Source: Emticicia sp. CRIBPO
GTDB lineage: Bacteria > Bacteroidota > Bacteroidia > Cytophagales > Spirosomataceae
NCBI RefSeq assembly: GCF_009905725.1
Contig: NZ_JAAAKV010000005.1
Coordinates: 1 to 64,000, forward strand
DNA: 64,000 bases
Direction of reading: 5' to 3'
Of this stretch, positions 9,461 through 18,525 are shown piece after piece (the first letter of the stretch is position 1; the number at the start of each line of letters is the position of its first letter). The notes beneath the pieces were generated by a model. It was given only the letters and a program-made list of their open reading frames with translations. It did no database searches and had not been told where the DNA came from. A program made the translations under genes and the position numbers.

Positions 9461-10293
9461 TGTGATCCCGGCTGTTTTTCCAGCTCATCAAGCAACTGGT
9501 TATATACTTTATACCTTCTTTCTTTGATTTTAGTCTGGGCTATTTTTTCGGCTTTGGTAAATCCTCCGGTATAGTACCTTTGAAACCACGGTAAGGTTGA
9601 AATACCGGCCTCCCAAAACGAATTGTTCAAGCCCGCACGGATGCCGAGATAGAATAAACCACCGGTAAGGATCATCGAATTAAGTCCGTTTTTTATGTCT
9701 CCCACGTAAAATTGACCAAGGCCGGGAATGATCATGCTCAGGATTTTGGCCTTTTTGGGGCTGATGCGGCTGATCCTGTCGTTCTTTCTGAAGAGTTTGT
9801 GTATGATTGTTGTATCAGAAACCTGGCTTTTAAAGCTCTTTTCAGAGGCAGCAAACTCATCTTTTGCAAAATAAACCATCCCTTCGTAATAGTCTCTTTT
9901 CCTGCTCTGGCCTGAATACAAACTATCGGTAAGGTTAAGCAGCTCTATCTGGGCATAGTCATATTGCCTCAGAATAAGATAGCAGGAGGCCTTCAGAAAG
10001 TTAATCTCATTTTTGACACTGTCAGAGCTTTCTGAAAAAAACGCGAGTTCGTAATAATTGGCTGCGTCCTCAAATTTCTCCGTATTATAAAGACAATCGG
10101 CTATGTTTTTATAGATTTCCCGGCCGTATTCACCGTTCTGGTCAAAAAACAGCACTCTCTTGTAAACTTCCACAGCATTACTGTACTCTTTCTTTTCAAA
10201 CAGAGTATTGGCAAAGCTTAACGTCTGGTCTATGGTCTGCCCATGGACGGCTACGCTGCTAATAATAAGTATTAAACAAAGCACTCGCCTCAT
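9457..10293 (-). CDS. secreted TPR protein with PGLGQFY membrane tail
   Basis: The ORF is open further upstream, but the ATG at 10293 is preferred: it gives a proper signal sequence (MRRVLCLILIISSVAVHGQ) and a 35-base overlap with the upstream gene instead of 152. About 278 residues. TPR-like helices fill residues 20-165, followed by a hydrophobic region with PKKAKILSMIIPGLGQFYVG and NGLNSMILTGGLFYLGIRAG. This PGLGQ-Y-G pattern occurs in small membrane proteins often found beside yidD. Its function is unknown. It is the last gene of the LolA-like/YidD/TPR/TPR operon, and the neighbouring gene upstream has the same two-part design, so the two are probably ancient paralogs. Confidence 0.78.
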   Translation of the reverse strand: MRRVLCLILIISSVAVHGQTIDQTLSFANTLFEKKEYSNAVEVYKRVLFFDQNGEYGREIYKNIADCLYNTEKFEDAANYYELAFFSESSDSVKNEINFLKASCYLILRQYDYAQIELLNLTDSLYSGQSRKRDYYEGMVYFAKDEFAASEKSFKSQVSDTTIIHKLFRKNDRISRISPKKAKILSMIIPGLGQFYVGDIKNGLNSMILTGGLFYLGIRAGLNNSFWEAGISTLPWFQRYYTGGFTKAEKIAQTKIKERRYKVYNQLLDELEKQPGSH

Positions 10294-11095
10294 GTTGCAA
10301 CGTATTAATCTTTTTCCTGTTATAGTCATTCGCCGATTTCGCAGATCCGTAGATATTCCCGATGTAAAACCCGGTTCCGATCGTTCCATAAATCCATCCA
10401 CGGGCGTCATTTATCCCATGTTTATTAAACATCCTGTAAGACTGAAACGCCATCACCCCCACAAATACAAAGGAAATCAGGCCGTCCTTCCAGTTTTTGG
10501 TATAGGCTTTTCCTGTTCCGGGAACAATCGTCGATAATGCGGCTGCCAGGAACGGGCTTTTCTTCTTGCCGTTCAACCCCCTGTCCAGGATAGATTGATA
10601 ACCGGCTGCCAAAGGGTTCTGAACATTTCCGAACTGGGACAACTGAGCCTGTGCATTTTTGAATTTTGAGTCAAATATCAGGGTGGTGGTCTTCAGTAAT
10701 ATTTTATCTTCTGCCGGTATCGATTTGCTTTCATTCCAAAAACTTACAGCTTCTGGAAAGCTCCTTTTGTTCATCAGTATTTTGGAATACTCCATCGCAT
10801 GCGGAAAGGGCATTTCAGCCGTTTCAGGATACAATTGTGACACCCTGAGCAAGCCCGTGTCAAATTTACCGGATAAACGATAGGCTTTGATAAGATTGAG
10901 TTTGAGACTGTCGTTGGATGAATTTAAAAATACCAGACGCTCATATTCTTTGGTAGCCAGGTCAAATTGCCCTGACTTAAGCAGGTATTCTCCGAATTTT
11001 TTTGAATTTTCGTAAGTATAAAGATCCTGGGAAAACCCGTTGCAAAATGGAAAAAGCAAGACAACCGTCAAAACTTTAAATAGTTGTTTTTTCAT
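10259..11095 (-). CDS. secreted TPR protein with PGTGKAY membrane tail
   Basis: 278 residues with a Sec signal (MKKQLFKVLTVVLLFPFCNGFSQ is processed near FSQ). Helical TPR-like repeats (YLLKSGQFDLATKEYERLVF) run to about residue 170. A hydrophobic segment follows, ALSTIVPGTGKAYTKNWKDG then FVFVGVMAFQSYRMF. It shares the overall plan of the next gene. It starts 9 bases after yidD and overlaps its downstream neighbour by 35 bases, which implies translational coupling. Function unknown; an envelope complex with the YidD-like protein is inference. Confidence 0.78.
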   Translation of the reverse strand: MKKQLFKVLTVVLLFPFCNGFSQDLYTYENSKKFGEYLLKSGQFDLATKEYERLVFLNSSNDSLKLNLIKAYRLSGKFDTGLLRVSQLYPETAEMPFPHAMEYSKILMNKRSFPEAVSFWNESKSIPAEDKILLKTTTLIFDSKFKNAQAQLSQFGNVQNPLAAGYQSILDRGLNGKKKSPFLAAALSTIVPGTGKAYTKNWKDGLISFVFVGVMAFQSYRMFNKHGINDARGWIYGTIGTGFYIGNIYGSAKSANDYNRKKINTLQHEASALFNTYY

Positions 11096-11104
11096 AACAA
11101 GGCA

Positions 11105-11545
11105 CTAGTTGACGATCGAAACAATGGGTACATATTTTTTTTCTCTCGGATCATCTTTTAAAAGCATGGTCTTTTTTTCAAGTTCATAATTTGAAGGGGA
11201 TAATCCGTTACACCTTGTAAGCCTGTCCATGGTCATCATACCCCCTCTGATCATTCCATACTGCTTAACCGACAATATCCCGAATTCCGAGCAGGAAGGT
11301 GTAAAAGTACAGACTGACTGATCCTGTGATGAAACGAAGGTTTTATAAAACAAAAAGAGTCCGGAGAACAGAACCTGTATTTCGTTTTTATTATTTTTTG
11401 CTTCTGTATACTCTCTTTTGACGTTTCCGTCATCAATAATGTTGCGATGACGACCGATCTCCGATTTTGTCTGTGCTTTCAGGTCATTTTTTAGCAGTAA
11501 CAGACTTAGTAATAGGAATCCTGTAACGATATATTTCATCTTCAT
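11105..11545 (-). CDS. yidD: YidD-family protein with an N-terminal signal peptide
   Basis: 146 residues. The YidD signature is clear in the second half: FYKTFVSSQDQSVCTFTPSCSE, then a Gly-rich MIRGGMMTMDRLTRCNG. Classical YidD is about 75-85 residues, lies on the cytoplasmic face and assists YidC in membrane insertion. Here 55-60 extra residues begin with a cleavable-looking signal (LLLSLLLLKNDLKAQ), which would place the domain in the periplasm. Two start codons are possible, 11545 and 11539. The 5' end overlaps the preceding gene by 56-62 bases. Linkage to two PG-x-G TPR proteins instead of rpmH/rnpA/yidC suggests a distinct role. Confidence 0.85.
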   Translation of the reverse strand: MKMKYIVTGFLLLSLLLLKNDLKAQTKSEIGRHRNIIDDGNVKREYTEAKNNKNEIQVLFSGLFLFYKTFVSSQDQSVCTFTPSCSEFGILSVKQYGMIRGGMMTMDRLTRCNGLSPSNYELEKKTMLLKDDPREKKYVPIVSIVN

Positions 11546-12215
11546 TATTTTGATCTATTAAAACGTTTTTATAGGTCGTCAATTGTGTATTGACCCTCCC
11601 GTCTTCAGCATAACTGATCATGGTCACTTCCGTTGGGAACTCCACTCCTTTTACGTTGACGTACTTCTTGAAAAACTGACGACTGACAATTTTCCCTTTG
11701 GCATTGTAAAAGATCATGGCATCCAGTTTCTTATTGATAGTCAGCATTTTGATGTCCCCAAATACCTTTTTAAATTCTTTTTCTGCCGGCACCCATGTTG
11801 TGGTCAGACCCTTCTCGTCCTTTTCCACTTTCCCGATCTTATAGATGGCCCGGTCATTGGCGGCGGCTTTTAAGCCGTAATCAGACAGTTTTCCTGTCAA
11901 AGCCAGGTGAAACACCGTAAAATCAGGGATAAGGAATGTCCTCGATGACTCAATAAGTTTATTTGTCTTGTCGATTTTAAAAAGCGTGGTATCCTGGATG
12001 ACCATGGTTTCGATGTTAGGGAAATTCAGCTTATAAACGATCTTTTTGTAGAGTTTATCATAATATACTTTCCCCATCGTCAGACGGTAGGTTCCGTCTA
12101 CCAACTTATCTTTCACCGAAATATCGGCTTTGAATCTGTAAAACTGCTGTGCCTGGCCATATTGCGAACCGGCAATCAACAGAAATACAAACAGGAATAT
12201 TTTTATTGGATTCAT
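11484..12215 (-). CDS. secreted LolA-like protein
   Basis: 243 residues with a Sec signal ending near GQAQQ. The remainder is mostly beta strands with motifs KVYYDKLYKKIVYKLNFP, IDKTNKLIES and MISYAEDGRVNTQLTTYKN, which resemble outer-membrane lipoprotein-sorting (LolA/LolB-like) folds. I do not recognise a named family with certainty. It heads the overlapping operon that continues into yidD and two TPR proteins. Its last 62 bases also encode the start of yidD. A role as periplasmic carrier or sensor of a lipid-like ligand is inference. Confidence 0.7.
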   Translation of the reverse strand: MNPIKIFLFVFLLIAGSQYGQAQQFYRFKADISVKDKLVDGTYRLTMGKVYYDKLYKKIVYKLNFPNIETMVIQDTTLFKIDKTNKLIESSRTFLIPDFTVFHLALTGKLSDYGLKAAANDRAIYKIGKVEKDEKGLTTTWVPAEKEFKKVFGDIKMLTINKKLDAMIFYNAKGKIVSRQFFKKYVNVKGVEFPTEVTMISYAEDGRVNTQLTTYKNVLIDQNNEDEIYRYRIPITKSVTAKK

Positions 12216-12243
12216 TACTCTTTTTTTAAAGCTCCGAGTGTAA

Positions 12244-12705
12244 TCAGTATGTCACACTTGCCGCTGTGGTTGCCAGAAACAAGAAATAGCCCAGATATAG
12301 TACCGCTGCTGTAGCCCCGCTTACCAGGCAGCCATAGAAGGCTTTTTTGGTTTGCTCTTTATCTTCATCGGAAAAGATATATACCAAAAGAATACCAAGA
12401 CCGCCTAAACAGCATCCCCACCAAAAACTCGGAACCCCCAGAGGCAATTCATCTTTGGTATCAAATGTCATCGTTGCCTCTTGTCTCATTTCAATATCTG
12501 ATAACAACTGTGGGTTTACTTTTTCAAGCTCTTTTATATCAAGGCCCTTGTTTTTCGACACGAATTCTTCGATCCGGTTAAGTTTCTCAAACTCCTGTGT
12601 CATTTGATTTTCATCATAATCAAAGGGCTGTGCAGTTTCTTTTGCAATGGAAAATAAAGAAATGGAACAAAACAATAGTACCAGGCCGGTGTATCTGATT
12701 TTCAT
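12244..12705 (-). CDS. small exported membrane protein, paralog A
   Basis: 153 residues: signal peptide, a charged helical periplasmic segment (residues about 25-85), then two TM helices around the motif FWWGCCLGGLGILLVY and an EDKEQTKKAFYGC loop. The same arrangement recurs in the adjacent gene at 12832-13263 (ELPLG-P-FWWGC, D-DK-QTKKA--GC), so the two are tandem paralogs. Family function is unknown. It lies 28 bases upstream of the LolA-like gene and could be co-transcribed with it; a terminator separates it from its paralog. Confidence 0.75.
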   Translation of the reverse strand: MKIRYTGLVLLFCSISLFSIAKETAQPFDYDENQMTQEFEKLNRIEEFVSKNKGLDIKELEKVNPQLLSDIEMRQEATMTFDTKDELPLGVPSFWWGCCLGGLGILLVYIFSDEDKEQTKKAFYGCLVSGATAAVLYLGYFLFLATTAASVTY

Positions 12706-12780
12706 CTGTTTTTAAAAATTATTCTTGGGATGGGGATAACGACGGGTTTCCCTTACAAATTGGGTATTTACTTATAAATA

Positions 12781-12817
12781 AAAATAGTCTAACCCTTTTG
12801 AAGGGTTAGACTATTTT
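12781..12817. terminator. strong bidirectional hairpin terminator
   Basis: A perfect inverted repeat: 17-base arms (12781-12797 and 12801-12817) around a 3-base loop. The AAAA/TTTT ends give a U-tract in either direction. It lies just downstream of the small membrane protein gene ending at 12832 and separates the two paralogs. Confidence 0.85.
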
Positions 12818-12831
12818 CTGATTTCTTATTA

Positions 12832-13263
12832 TTACCAGAACAGGCTGTTAATAAAGACCGCGTAAAGGATCCAGATACCAGTCCAGATCAAACAACCAAA
12901 AAGGGCTTTCTTGGTTTGATCTTTGTCTTTATCAGTAACAAGGTAAACGATAAGGATACCTATGATACCCAGTACACATCCCCACCAGAACGCCGGGATT
13001 CCAAGAGGAAGCTCGTCCGCCATTAGTGAAGCAGATGCATCTGCACTTAGGTTGATGCCTGAAACAAGTTCAGAGTTTTGAGATTTAAGGCTCTCTAAAG
13101 TAGTACCTTCGTTTTTCTGAACGTACTTCTCGATTTTTTCTAATTGCTTAAAGTCTGCATTGATTTTTTGTTCATTATAGTTGAACGTCTCTTTTGCTTC
13201 TTCAGCGAAAGACAATGAGATGCTTAAGCTGAATAATGCGATAAGGGAAAGAATTTTCTTCAT
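12832..13263 (-). CDS. small exported membrane protein, paralog B
   Basis: 143 residues: signal peptide ending near LSFAEE, an acidic/basic helical segment (KINADFKQLEKIEKYVQKNE), then two TM helices with FWWGCVLGIIGILIVYLV and TDKDKDQTKKALFGC. It is the tandem paralog of the gene at 12244-12705, with the highest identity in the membrane half. It is monocistronic, followed by a perfect hairpin terminator 15 bases after the stop. Similar small proteins of unknown function occur widely in Bacteroidetes, often beside yidD-like genes; that linkage is recollection, not a search result. Confidence 0.78.
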   Translation of the reverse strand: MKKILSLIALFSLSISLSFAEEAKETFNYNEQKINADFKQLEKIEKYVQKNEGTTLESLKSQNSELVSGINLSADASASLMADELPLGIPAFWWGCVLGIIGILIVYLVTDKDKDQTKKALFGCLIWTGIWILYAVFINSLFW

Positions 13264-13415
13264 AATTGAAAGATTTTATTGTTAAAAGAAAGTGACAATA
13301 TTAAACTATTTTCGTTTGCTTTTCAAAGAAATTAATCAAAACATTTTGTCTGTTTTGAAAATAGTTCATTAAAAGACATTTTTATTTAAAAATCACTCCG
13401 GATTCTTCGCTTTTG

Positions 13416-13907
13416 TTAAAACTTAAGTGTTATACCTACCGTAGAAAAAGGAGAGCCAAGTTCCGCATAAACGCCCAGGCTGCCTTTCAGCTGATATCTT
13501 AAGCCCACATAACCACCCAGCATAACCCCGGTGCCTGCTCCGCTGTATCCAACATAACCATCTGTGTAAGAAACCCTTCTGAAACCACCCGTTAAACCTA
13601 CATACGGATCGAATTTATCTGCATCCATTCCAAGCGGTTCTTCCAGGAATTTACCAAAGTGAACAGCTCCGCGTCCACCCAATACTAAATAGTTGTATCC
13701 GTATCCGAAGTAAGATCTTCTTGAAAAACCGGCCATCGCACCAACACTGATCAGATCTGACACCCCATAGTCAAGAGAAGCATTTGCTCCGAGACCGTAA
13801 CCATAACCAACACCCACATTCAGATTTTTTGTTCCTTTATCAAATCCCTGAGCCTGAACCAAACTCACTGAAAGGCAAAAAACGGCAAAAAACAATAGTT
13901 TTTTCAT
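13416..13907 (-). CDS. small outer-membrane beta-barrel protein
   Basis: 163 residues: signal peptide ending LVQAQG, then alternating Gly/aromatic strands (NLNVGVGYGYGLGANASLDYG, YVGLTGGFRRVSY, MLGGYVGLRYQLKG). It ends in VGITLKF with a terminal Phe, the usual barrel-assembly signal. Its size suits an eight-stranded OmpW/OmpX-like barrel. It stands alone, with 150-180 bases of AT-rich DNA on both sides. Ligand unknown. Confidence 0.8.
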   Translation of the reverse strand: MKKLLFFAVFCLSVSLVQAQGFDKGTKNLNVGVGYGYGLGANASLDYGVSDLISVGAMAGFSRRSYFGYGYNYLVLGGRGAVHFGKFLEEPLGMDADKFDPYVGLTGGFRRVSYTDGYVGYSGAGTGVMLGGYVGLRYQLKGSLGVYAELGSPFSTVGITLKF

Positions 13908-14143
13908 AATAACAATTTGGATTAAAATTTTTGTACGTTAAAAGTTTACTCATCAGATTCCGCAAATATCCGCTTCTCTGACTCCATATGAATATTTATT
14001 CTGCAAATCAACGGAAGATTATCGAATCAAGCTATTCAAGGCCTAAAAAAAAATGATTTTTTTATTTAACGGTTGGCAAAAAAACATACATGCTGTTTTT
14101 TGTTTATTATTACATTATTGTTTTATTCCTTAAATTCTTCAAC

Positions 14144-15034
14144 ATGAAAAACCTGACCGCCGGCGACTTTAAAATTACCGGGAAAAAATCTTTTAAACTG
14201 GAAGATGAAAAAACCAAAATAAAGGATTTATACGATTCTAAAGAAGATTATGAACTGCTCCTCAGCAATCTCCAAAACGAAATGGATGAGCTGCAGAGCA
14301 TGATGTATGCCCATAACCGCTATGGAATGCTGGTGATATTCCAGGCCATGGATGCTGCCGGGAAAGATGGAACCATGAAGGCTGTTTTTCAGAACGTAAA
14401 CCCGATGGGACTGAGTTTTTATTCATTCAAAAGGCCTTCAGAAACCGAGCTTAATCATGATTACCTGTGGCGTTGTTTCAAAGAGCTTCCTGAAAGGGGA
14501 AAGATCCAGGTTTTTAACCGGTCTTACTATGAAGAGGTGCTGGTGGTTAAAGTGCATCCTGAAATACTGATCGCTTCACAGAAAATTCCGCACGAATTGA
14601 CAGAGGATGTTGATAAAGTATGGAAAACCAGGTACAAAGACATTTCAGCTTTTGAAGACTACCTAAATAATAATGGTATAAGGGTTATCAAACTATTTCT
14701 CAATGTCTCAAAGCAGGTGCAAGGGGAGAGGCTGATCGAAAGAATCGAGGACATTAACAAAAACTGGAAGTTCGAAGAAGGCGATATCAAAGAAAGGGCT
14801 CTCTGGAACGATTATATGAAGGCTTATGAAGAAATGATTGACGAAACCTCGTCCAAAGAAAACCCCTGGTATGTCGTTCCTGCAGACGATAAAAAAAATA
14901 TGAGGCTGATTGTCGCCCAGATCATCAATGAAAACCTGAAATCATTGGCCATAAGCTATCCGAAATCGGATGAAAAACGAAAAGCCGAGCTCGAAAAGCT
15001 GATTGCTACCATAAAAGAGCAAAATTTATCCTGA
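14144..15034 (+). CDS. ppk2: polyphosphate kinase 2 family protein
   Basis: 296 residues from the ATG at 14144, chosen because the 18 upstream in-frame residues are hydrophobic and unlike the family. PPK2 enzymes transfer phosphate from polyphosphate to nucleotides. Visible motifs are the Walker A-like QAMDAAGKDGTMKAVFQ (about residues 65-80), the lid/Walker B region VFNRSYYEEVLVVKVHPE and FLNVSKQVQGERLIERI. The single-domain length fits class I or III PPK2; the choice of AMP or ADP as acceptor cannot be read with certainty. It is the first of three plus-strand genes before mfd. Confidence 0.92.
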   Translation: MKNLTAGDFKITGKKSFKLEDEKTKIKDLYDSKEDYELLLSNLQNEMDELQSMMYAHNRYGMLVIFQAMDAAGKDGTMKAVFQNVNPMGLSFYSFKRPSETELNHDYLWRCFKELPERGKIQVFNRSYYEEVLVVKVHPEILIASQKIPHELTEDVDKVWKTRYKDISAFEDYLNNNGIRVIKLFLNVSKQVQGERLIERIEDINKNWKFEEGDIKERALWNDYMKAYEEMIDETSSKENPWYVVPADDKKNMRLIVAQIINENLKSLAISYPKSDEKRKAELEKLIATIKEQNLS

Positions 15035-15070
15035 TTGCCATTTTTTTCCGGTAATTAAACAAATCATGCT

Positions 15071-15116
15071 TAATTTTGTGTTCTGTATAAAGACGGCCAA
15101 GCTATTGGGCGTCTTT
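15071..15116 (+). promoter_or_regulatory. mfd promoter -7 and start-adjacent hairpin
   Basis: A perfect -7 element TAATTTTG (15071-15078) is followed by an inverted repeat: AAAGACG (15089-15095) pairs with CGTCTTT (15110-15116), and CCAA (97-100) with TTGG (105-108), with one G-G mismatch and a GCTA loop. Initiation about 7 bases after the -7 element would give a short leader that is almost entirely this hairpin and ends one base before the mfd ATG. It could instead serve as a weak terminator for ppk2, but no U-tract follows. Confidence 0.55.
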
Positions 15117-15117
15117 C

Positions 15118-18100
15118 ATGCGTTTATTTAATATTAATCAATCATTCGTGAAAGCTTCCGATTTTCTTAAAATCTACACAGAGGATAGTTTCGTTCTGAA
15201 TATTCAAAAGAAACTCGGTGACCACAAAATACTCCAGATAGAAGGCCTGACCGGCAGTCTGGACGCTGTGATGGTGGCTGCGACATTTCTGAATAAACCT
15301 CAGACACTTCTGGCTGTCCTTTCCGATAAAGAAGACGCATCTTATTTTCTTAATGATCTCCAGCACCTGATGGGGGAGGAGAGTATCGCCTATTTTCCGG
15401 CTTCATTCAAAAAACCCTATGAATACCAGGAAATTGAGAACGCTAACGTATTGCTGAGATCCGAATTGCTTAATAAACTCAATCAGCAGGAGTCTCCTTT
15501 AATTATCGTTACCTATCCGGAAGCCCTCGCAGAAAAAGTGATCAACCGGAAAAGCCTGGTTGCCAATACCTTAAAGCTGACGAAAGGGGATACCCTGGAC
15601 CTTAATTTTTTGACAGAACTGCTTGTCTCTTATGATTTCGAACGCACCGACTTTGTTTATGAGCCTGGTCAGTTTGCCATCAGAGGGGGCATCGTCGATA
15701 TTTTTTCCTATGCATCCGAACATCCCTGCCGCATAGAGCTTTGGGGAGATGAAATAGACAATATCCGTTTATTTGACCCTGAAAACCAGCTTTCAAATAA
15801 ATCAGTAGGCTCTGTTACGGTTATTCCCGATGTGCAGCATAAGCTCACTCACGAAGAAACAGAACCTATTTTTGCGTTCCTGCCTGCCGAAACCACCGTA
15901 TGGGTAAAAGACCTGAACTTCACACTTGACAGGATAGAAGAAAATTTTGGAAAAGTAATCCAGGCCCACGATGCCCTGGTTCAGAAAAGCGGCGGAATTA
16001 AGGTCATTCTTGAACCCAGCCATTCTTTCTCAGACCGCAAAGAGAGCCTTTCTCTCGTAGAAAACCATTCCATTGTGGAATTCGGCCATCGTTTCTTTTT
16101 CCGCAAAGCAGAAAGGGTCTCTTATCTTTCCAAATCCCAGCCTTCATTCAATAAGGATTTTAACCTCCTGATTGATGACATCGCCGAAAGAAAAACCAAA
16201 GGATTCAGCCCTTTTATCTGTTCGGATTCATTGAAGCAGCTGAACCGCCTGGAGACCATTTTCACAGAAATCAAGCCCGGGCTTCATTTTACACCCCTTT
16301 CGGTAAGCTTTAGAGAAGGTTTTATAGACCATCAGAACAAAATTCTGGCCTATACCGATCACCAGATTTTTGAACGTTTGCACCGTTACAACGTAAAAGA
16401 CAAATTTTCCAAATCAAAAGCACTGACTATCAAGGAATTAAAGTCTCTGCATACCGGCGATTTTGTTACCCACATAGACTATGGTATCGGACGTTTTGCG
16501 GGGATGGAAACCATCGATGTGGGGGGTAAAAAACAGGAAGCTATCCGCCTGATTTACAAAGACAATGACCTGCTGTTCGTTAATATACACAGTTTACATA
16601 AAATAGCGAAATATTCCGGCAAAGAAGGTGTTCCACCTTCCATGAGTAAGCTGGGTTCCGGCGACTGGGAAAATAAAAAGTCGAAAGTCAAAAGGCAGGT
16701 CAAAGACATTGCCAAAGAACTTATTGCACTTTATGCCAAAAGGAGGGAGGCTCCCGGTTTTGCATTCTCCCAGGACGGTTTTATGCAGGCAGAGCTGGAG
16801 TCTTCGTTTATGTACGAAGACACCCCGGACCAGGCTTCTGCCATAGCCAAGGTCAAAGAGGATATGGAAAAATCTCACCCAATGGACAGATTGGTTTGTG
16901 GTGACGTAGGTTTTGGGAAAACAGAAGTGGCTATCAGGGCCGCCTTCAAAGCCGTCAACGACTCCAAACAGGTGGCCGTTTTGGTTCCGACTACCATCCT
17001 CGCCATGCAACACCACAAGACCTTCTCAGAAAGGTTGGCTAAAATGCCTGTCAATGTGGATTATATTAACCGGTTCAAAAGCAGCTCTGACACCACTGCC
17101 ACCCTTAAGAAGCTTAAAGAAGGAAAAGTGGATATTATCATTGGCACACATAGACTGCTCAATAAAACCATCGAATTTAAAAACCTCGGCCTTCTGGTCA
17201 TCGATGAGGAGCAAAAATTCGGGGTGAAGTCGAAAGACCGGATCAAAGAACTAAAGCTTAACGTCGATGTGCTGACCCTGACCGCCACCCCGATCCCGAG
17301 AACCCTGCATTTCTCTCTTATGGGAGCCCGGGATTTGTCGGTCATAGCCACGCCACCGCCTAACAGACAGCCTGTTACGACCGAAGTCGAGGTTTTTAAA
17401 GAAGAAATCATACGGGATGCCATAAGTTATGAACTGAGAAGGGGAGGGCAAGTCTTTTTTGTTCATAACCGGGTCAATGACATTGATTCTATTGCCAACA
17501 TTATTTACAGACTCGTTCCTGAAGCCCGGATTGGTGTCGCACATGGTCAGATGGAAGGTGATAAGCTGGAAAAAGTGATGATGAGGTTTATAGAAGGTGA
17601 TCTTAACGTCCTGATCTCTACCAACATCATCGAATCGGGCCTAGATATTCCAAATGCCAATACCATTATTATCAATCAGGCCCATATGTTCGGTATGTCT
17701 GACCTGCACCAGATGAGAGGCAGGGTAGGGCGTTCCAATAAAAAGGCTTTCTGTTACTTGCTAACTCCGCCTTTGTCAGGCCTTACAAAAGATGCCAGGA
17801 AGAGGCTTCAAACGCTTGAAGAGTTTTCAGACCTCGGAGATGGTTTTAAGGTCGCGATGCGTGACCTGGATATTCGGGGAGCCGGAAACCTCCTTGGATC
17901 CGAGCAAAGTGGCTTTATCAATGACCTGGGCTATGAAACATACCATAAAATCCTGGACGAGGCCGTTACAGAACTTAAAGAGACCGAATTCAGAAGTCTT
18001 TTTGAGGAAGAGCTTTCTGCCAAGAAATTCATCATTGAAGACTGCCAGGTAGAAACCGATCAGCAGATCCTGATTCCGGATACTTACATTACCAATATTT

Positions 18101-18510
18101 CAGAACGTCTTTCCATCTATAACAGCATCGATGCCCTGAAGGATGAAAAAGAGCTGGAAGAACTCCAGAGCTCCATCATTGACCGCTTCGGTAAACTCCC
18201 TGTTGAGGTGACAGAACTCTTTAAAGTAGTGAAGGTCAGGTGGAAAGCCGAAATCATCGGTTTCGAAAAAATAACCCTTAAAAATAATATCTTGAAAGGG
18301 TTCTTCGTTTCATCAAAGCACCAGGAATATTATCAGACGGATAAGTTTGGCAGAATTCTTGATTACATAAAATTGCATCCAAAGGTTTGCAGTCTGAAGC
18401 AGGTAAAGGAAAAACTCATATTTACTGTGGAAAATGCCCTCTCAATGGACCGGATCAGCAACTTATTTGATGATGTTATCAAACATATTAATGATTCAAA
18501 AGGTAGTTGA
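15118..18510 (+). CDS. mfd: transcription-repair coupling factor
   Basis: 1130 residues, full family length. Mfd is a cytoplasmic ATP-dependent translocase that removes stalled RNA polymerase and recruits UvrA. The N-terminal UvrB-like domains come first (PASFKKPYEYQEIENANVLL, FVYEPGQFAIRGGIVDIF). The CarD-like RNA-polymerase-interacting domain lies near residues 440-510 (GDFVTHIDYGIGRFAGM). The helicase motor has Walker A GDVGFGKTE near residue 594, the DEEQ box near 695 and TATPIPRTL. The C-terminal TRCF domain has FGKLPVEV. The only unusual point is the hairpin directly before the start. Confidence 0.97.
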   Translation: MRLFNINQSFVKASDFLKIYTEDSFVLNIQKKLGDHKILQIEGLTGSLDAVMVAATFLNKPQTLLAVLSDKEDASYFLNDLQHLMGEESIAYFPASFKKPYEYQEIENANVLLRSELLNKLNQQESPLIIVTYPEALAEKVINRKSLVANTLKLTKGDTLDLNFLTELLVSYDFERTDFVYEPGQFAIRGGIVDIFSYASEHPCRIELWGDEIDNIRLFDPENQLSNKSVGSVTVIPDVQHKLTHEETEPIFAFLPAETTVWVKDLNFTLDRIEENFGKVIQAHDALVQKSGGIKVILEPSHSFSDRKESLSLVENHSIVEFGHRFFFRKAERVSYLSKSQPSFNKDFNLLIDDIAERKTKGFSPFICSDSLKQLNRLETIFTEIKPGLHFTPLSVSFREGFIDHQNKILAYTDHQIFERLHRYNVKDKFSKSKALTIKELKSLHTGDFVTHIDYGIGRFAGMETIDVGGKKQEAIRLIYKDNDLLFVNIHSLHKIAKYSGKEGVPPSMSKLGSGDWENKKSKVKRQVKDIAKELIALYAKRREAPGFAFSQDGFMQAELESSFMYEDTPDQASAIAKVKEDMEKSHPMDRLVCGDVGFGKTEVAIRAAFKAVNDSKQVAVLVPTTILAMQHHKTFSERLAKMPVNVDYINRFKSSSDTTATLKKLKEGKVDIIIGTHRLLNKTIEFKNLGLLVIDEEQKFGVKSKDRIKELKLNVDVLTLTATPIPRTLHFSLMGARDLSVIATPPPNRQPVTTEVEVFKEEIIRDAISYELRRGGQVFFVHNRVNDIDSIANIIYRLVPEARIGVAHGQMEGDKLEKVMMRFIEGDLNVLISTNIIESGLDIPNANTIIINQAHMFGMSDLHQMRGRVGRSNKKAFCYLLTPPLSGLTKDARKRLQTLEEFSDLGDGFKVAMRDLDIRGAGNLLGSEQSGFINDLGYETYHKILDEAVTELKETEFRSLFEEELSAKKFIIEDCQVETDQQILIPDTYITNISERLSIYNSIDALKDEKELEELQSSIIDRFGKLPVEVTELFKVVKVRWKAEIIGFEKITLKNNILKGFFVSSKHQEYYQTDKFGRILDYIKLHPKVCSLKQVKEKLIFTVENALSMDRISNLFDDVIKHINDSKGS

Positions 18511-18525
18511 TTATAATTTTTAATC

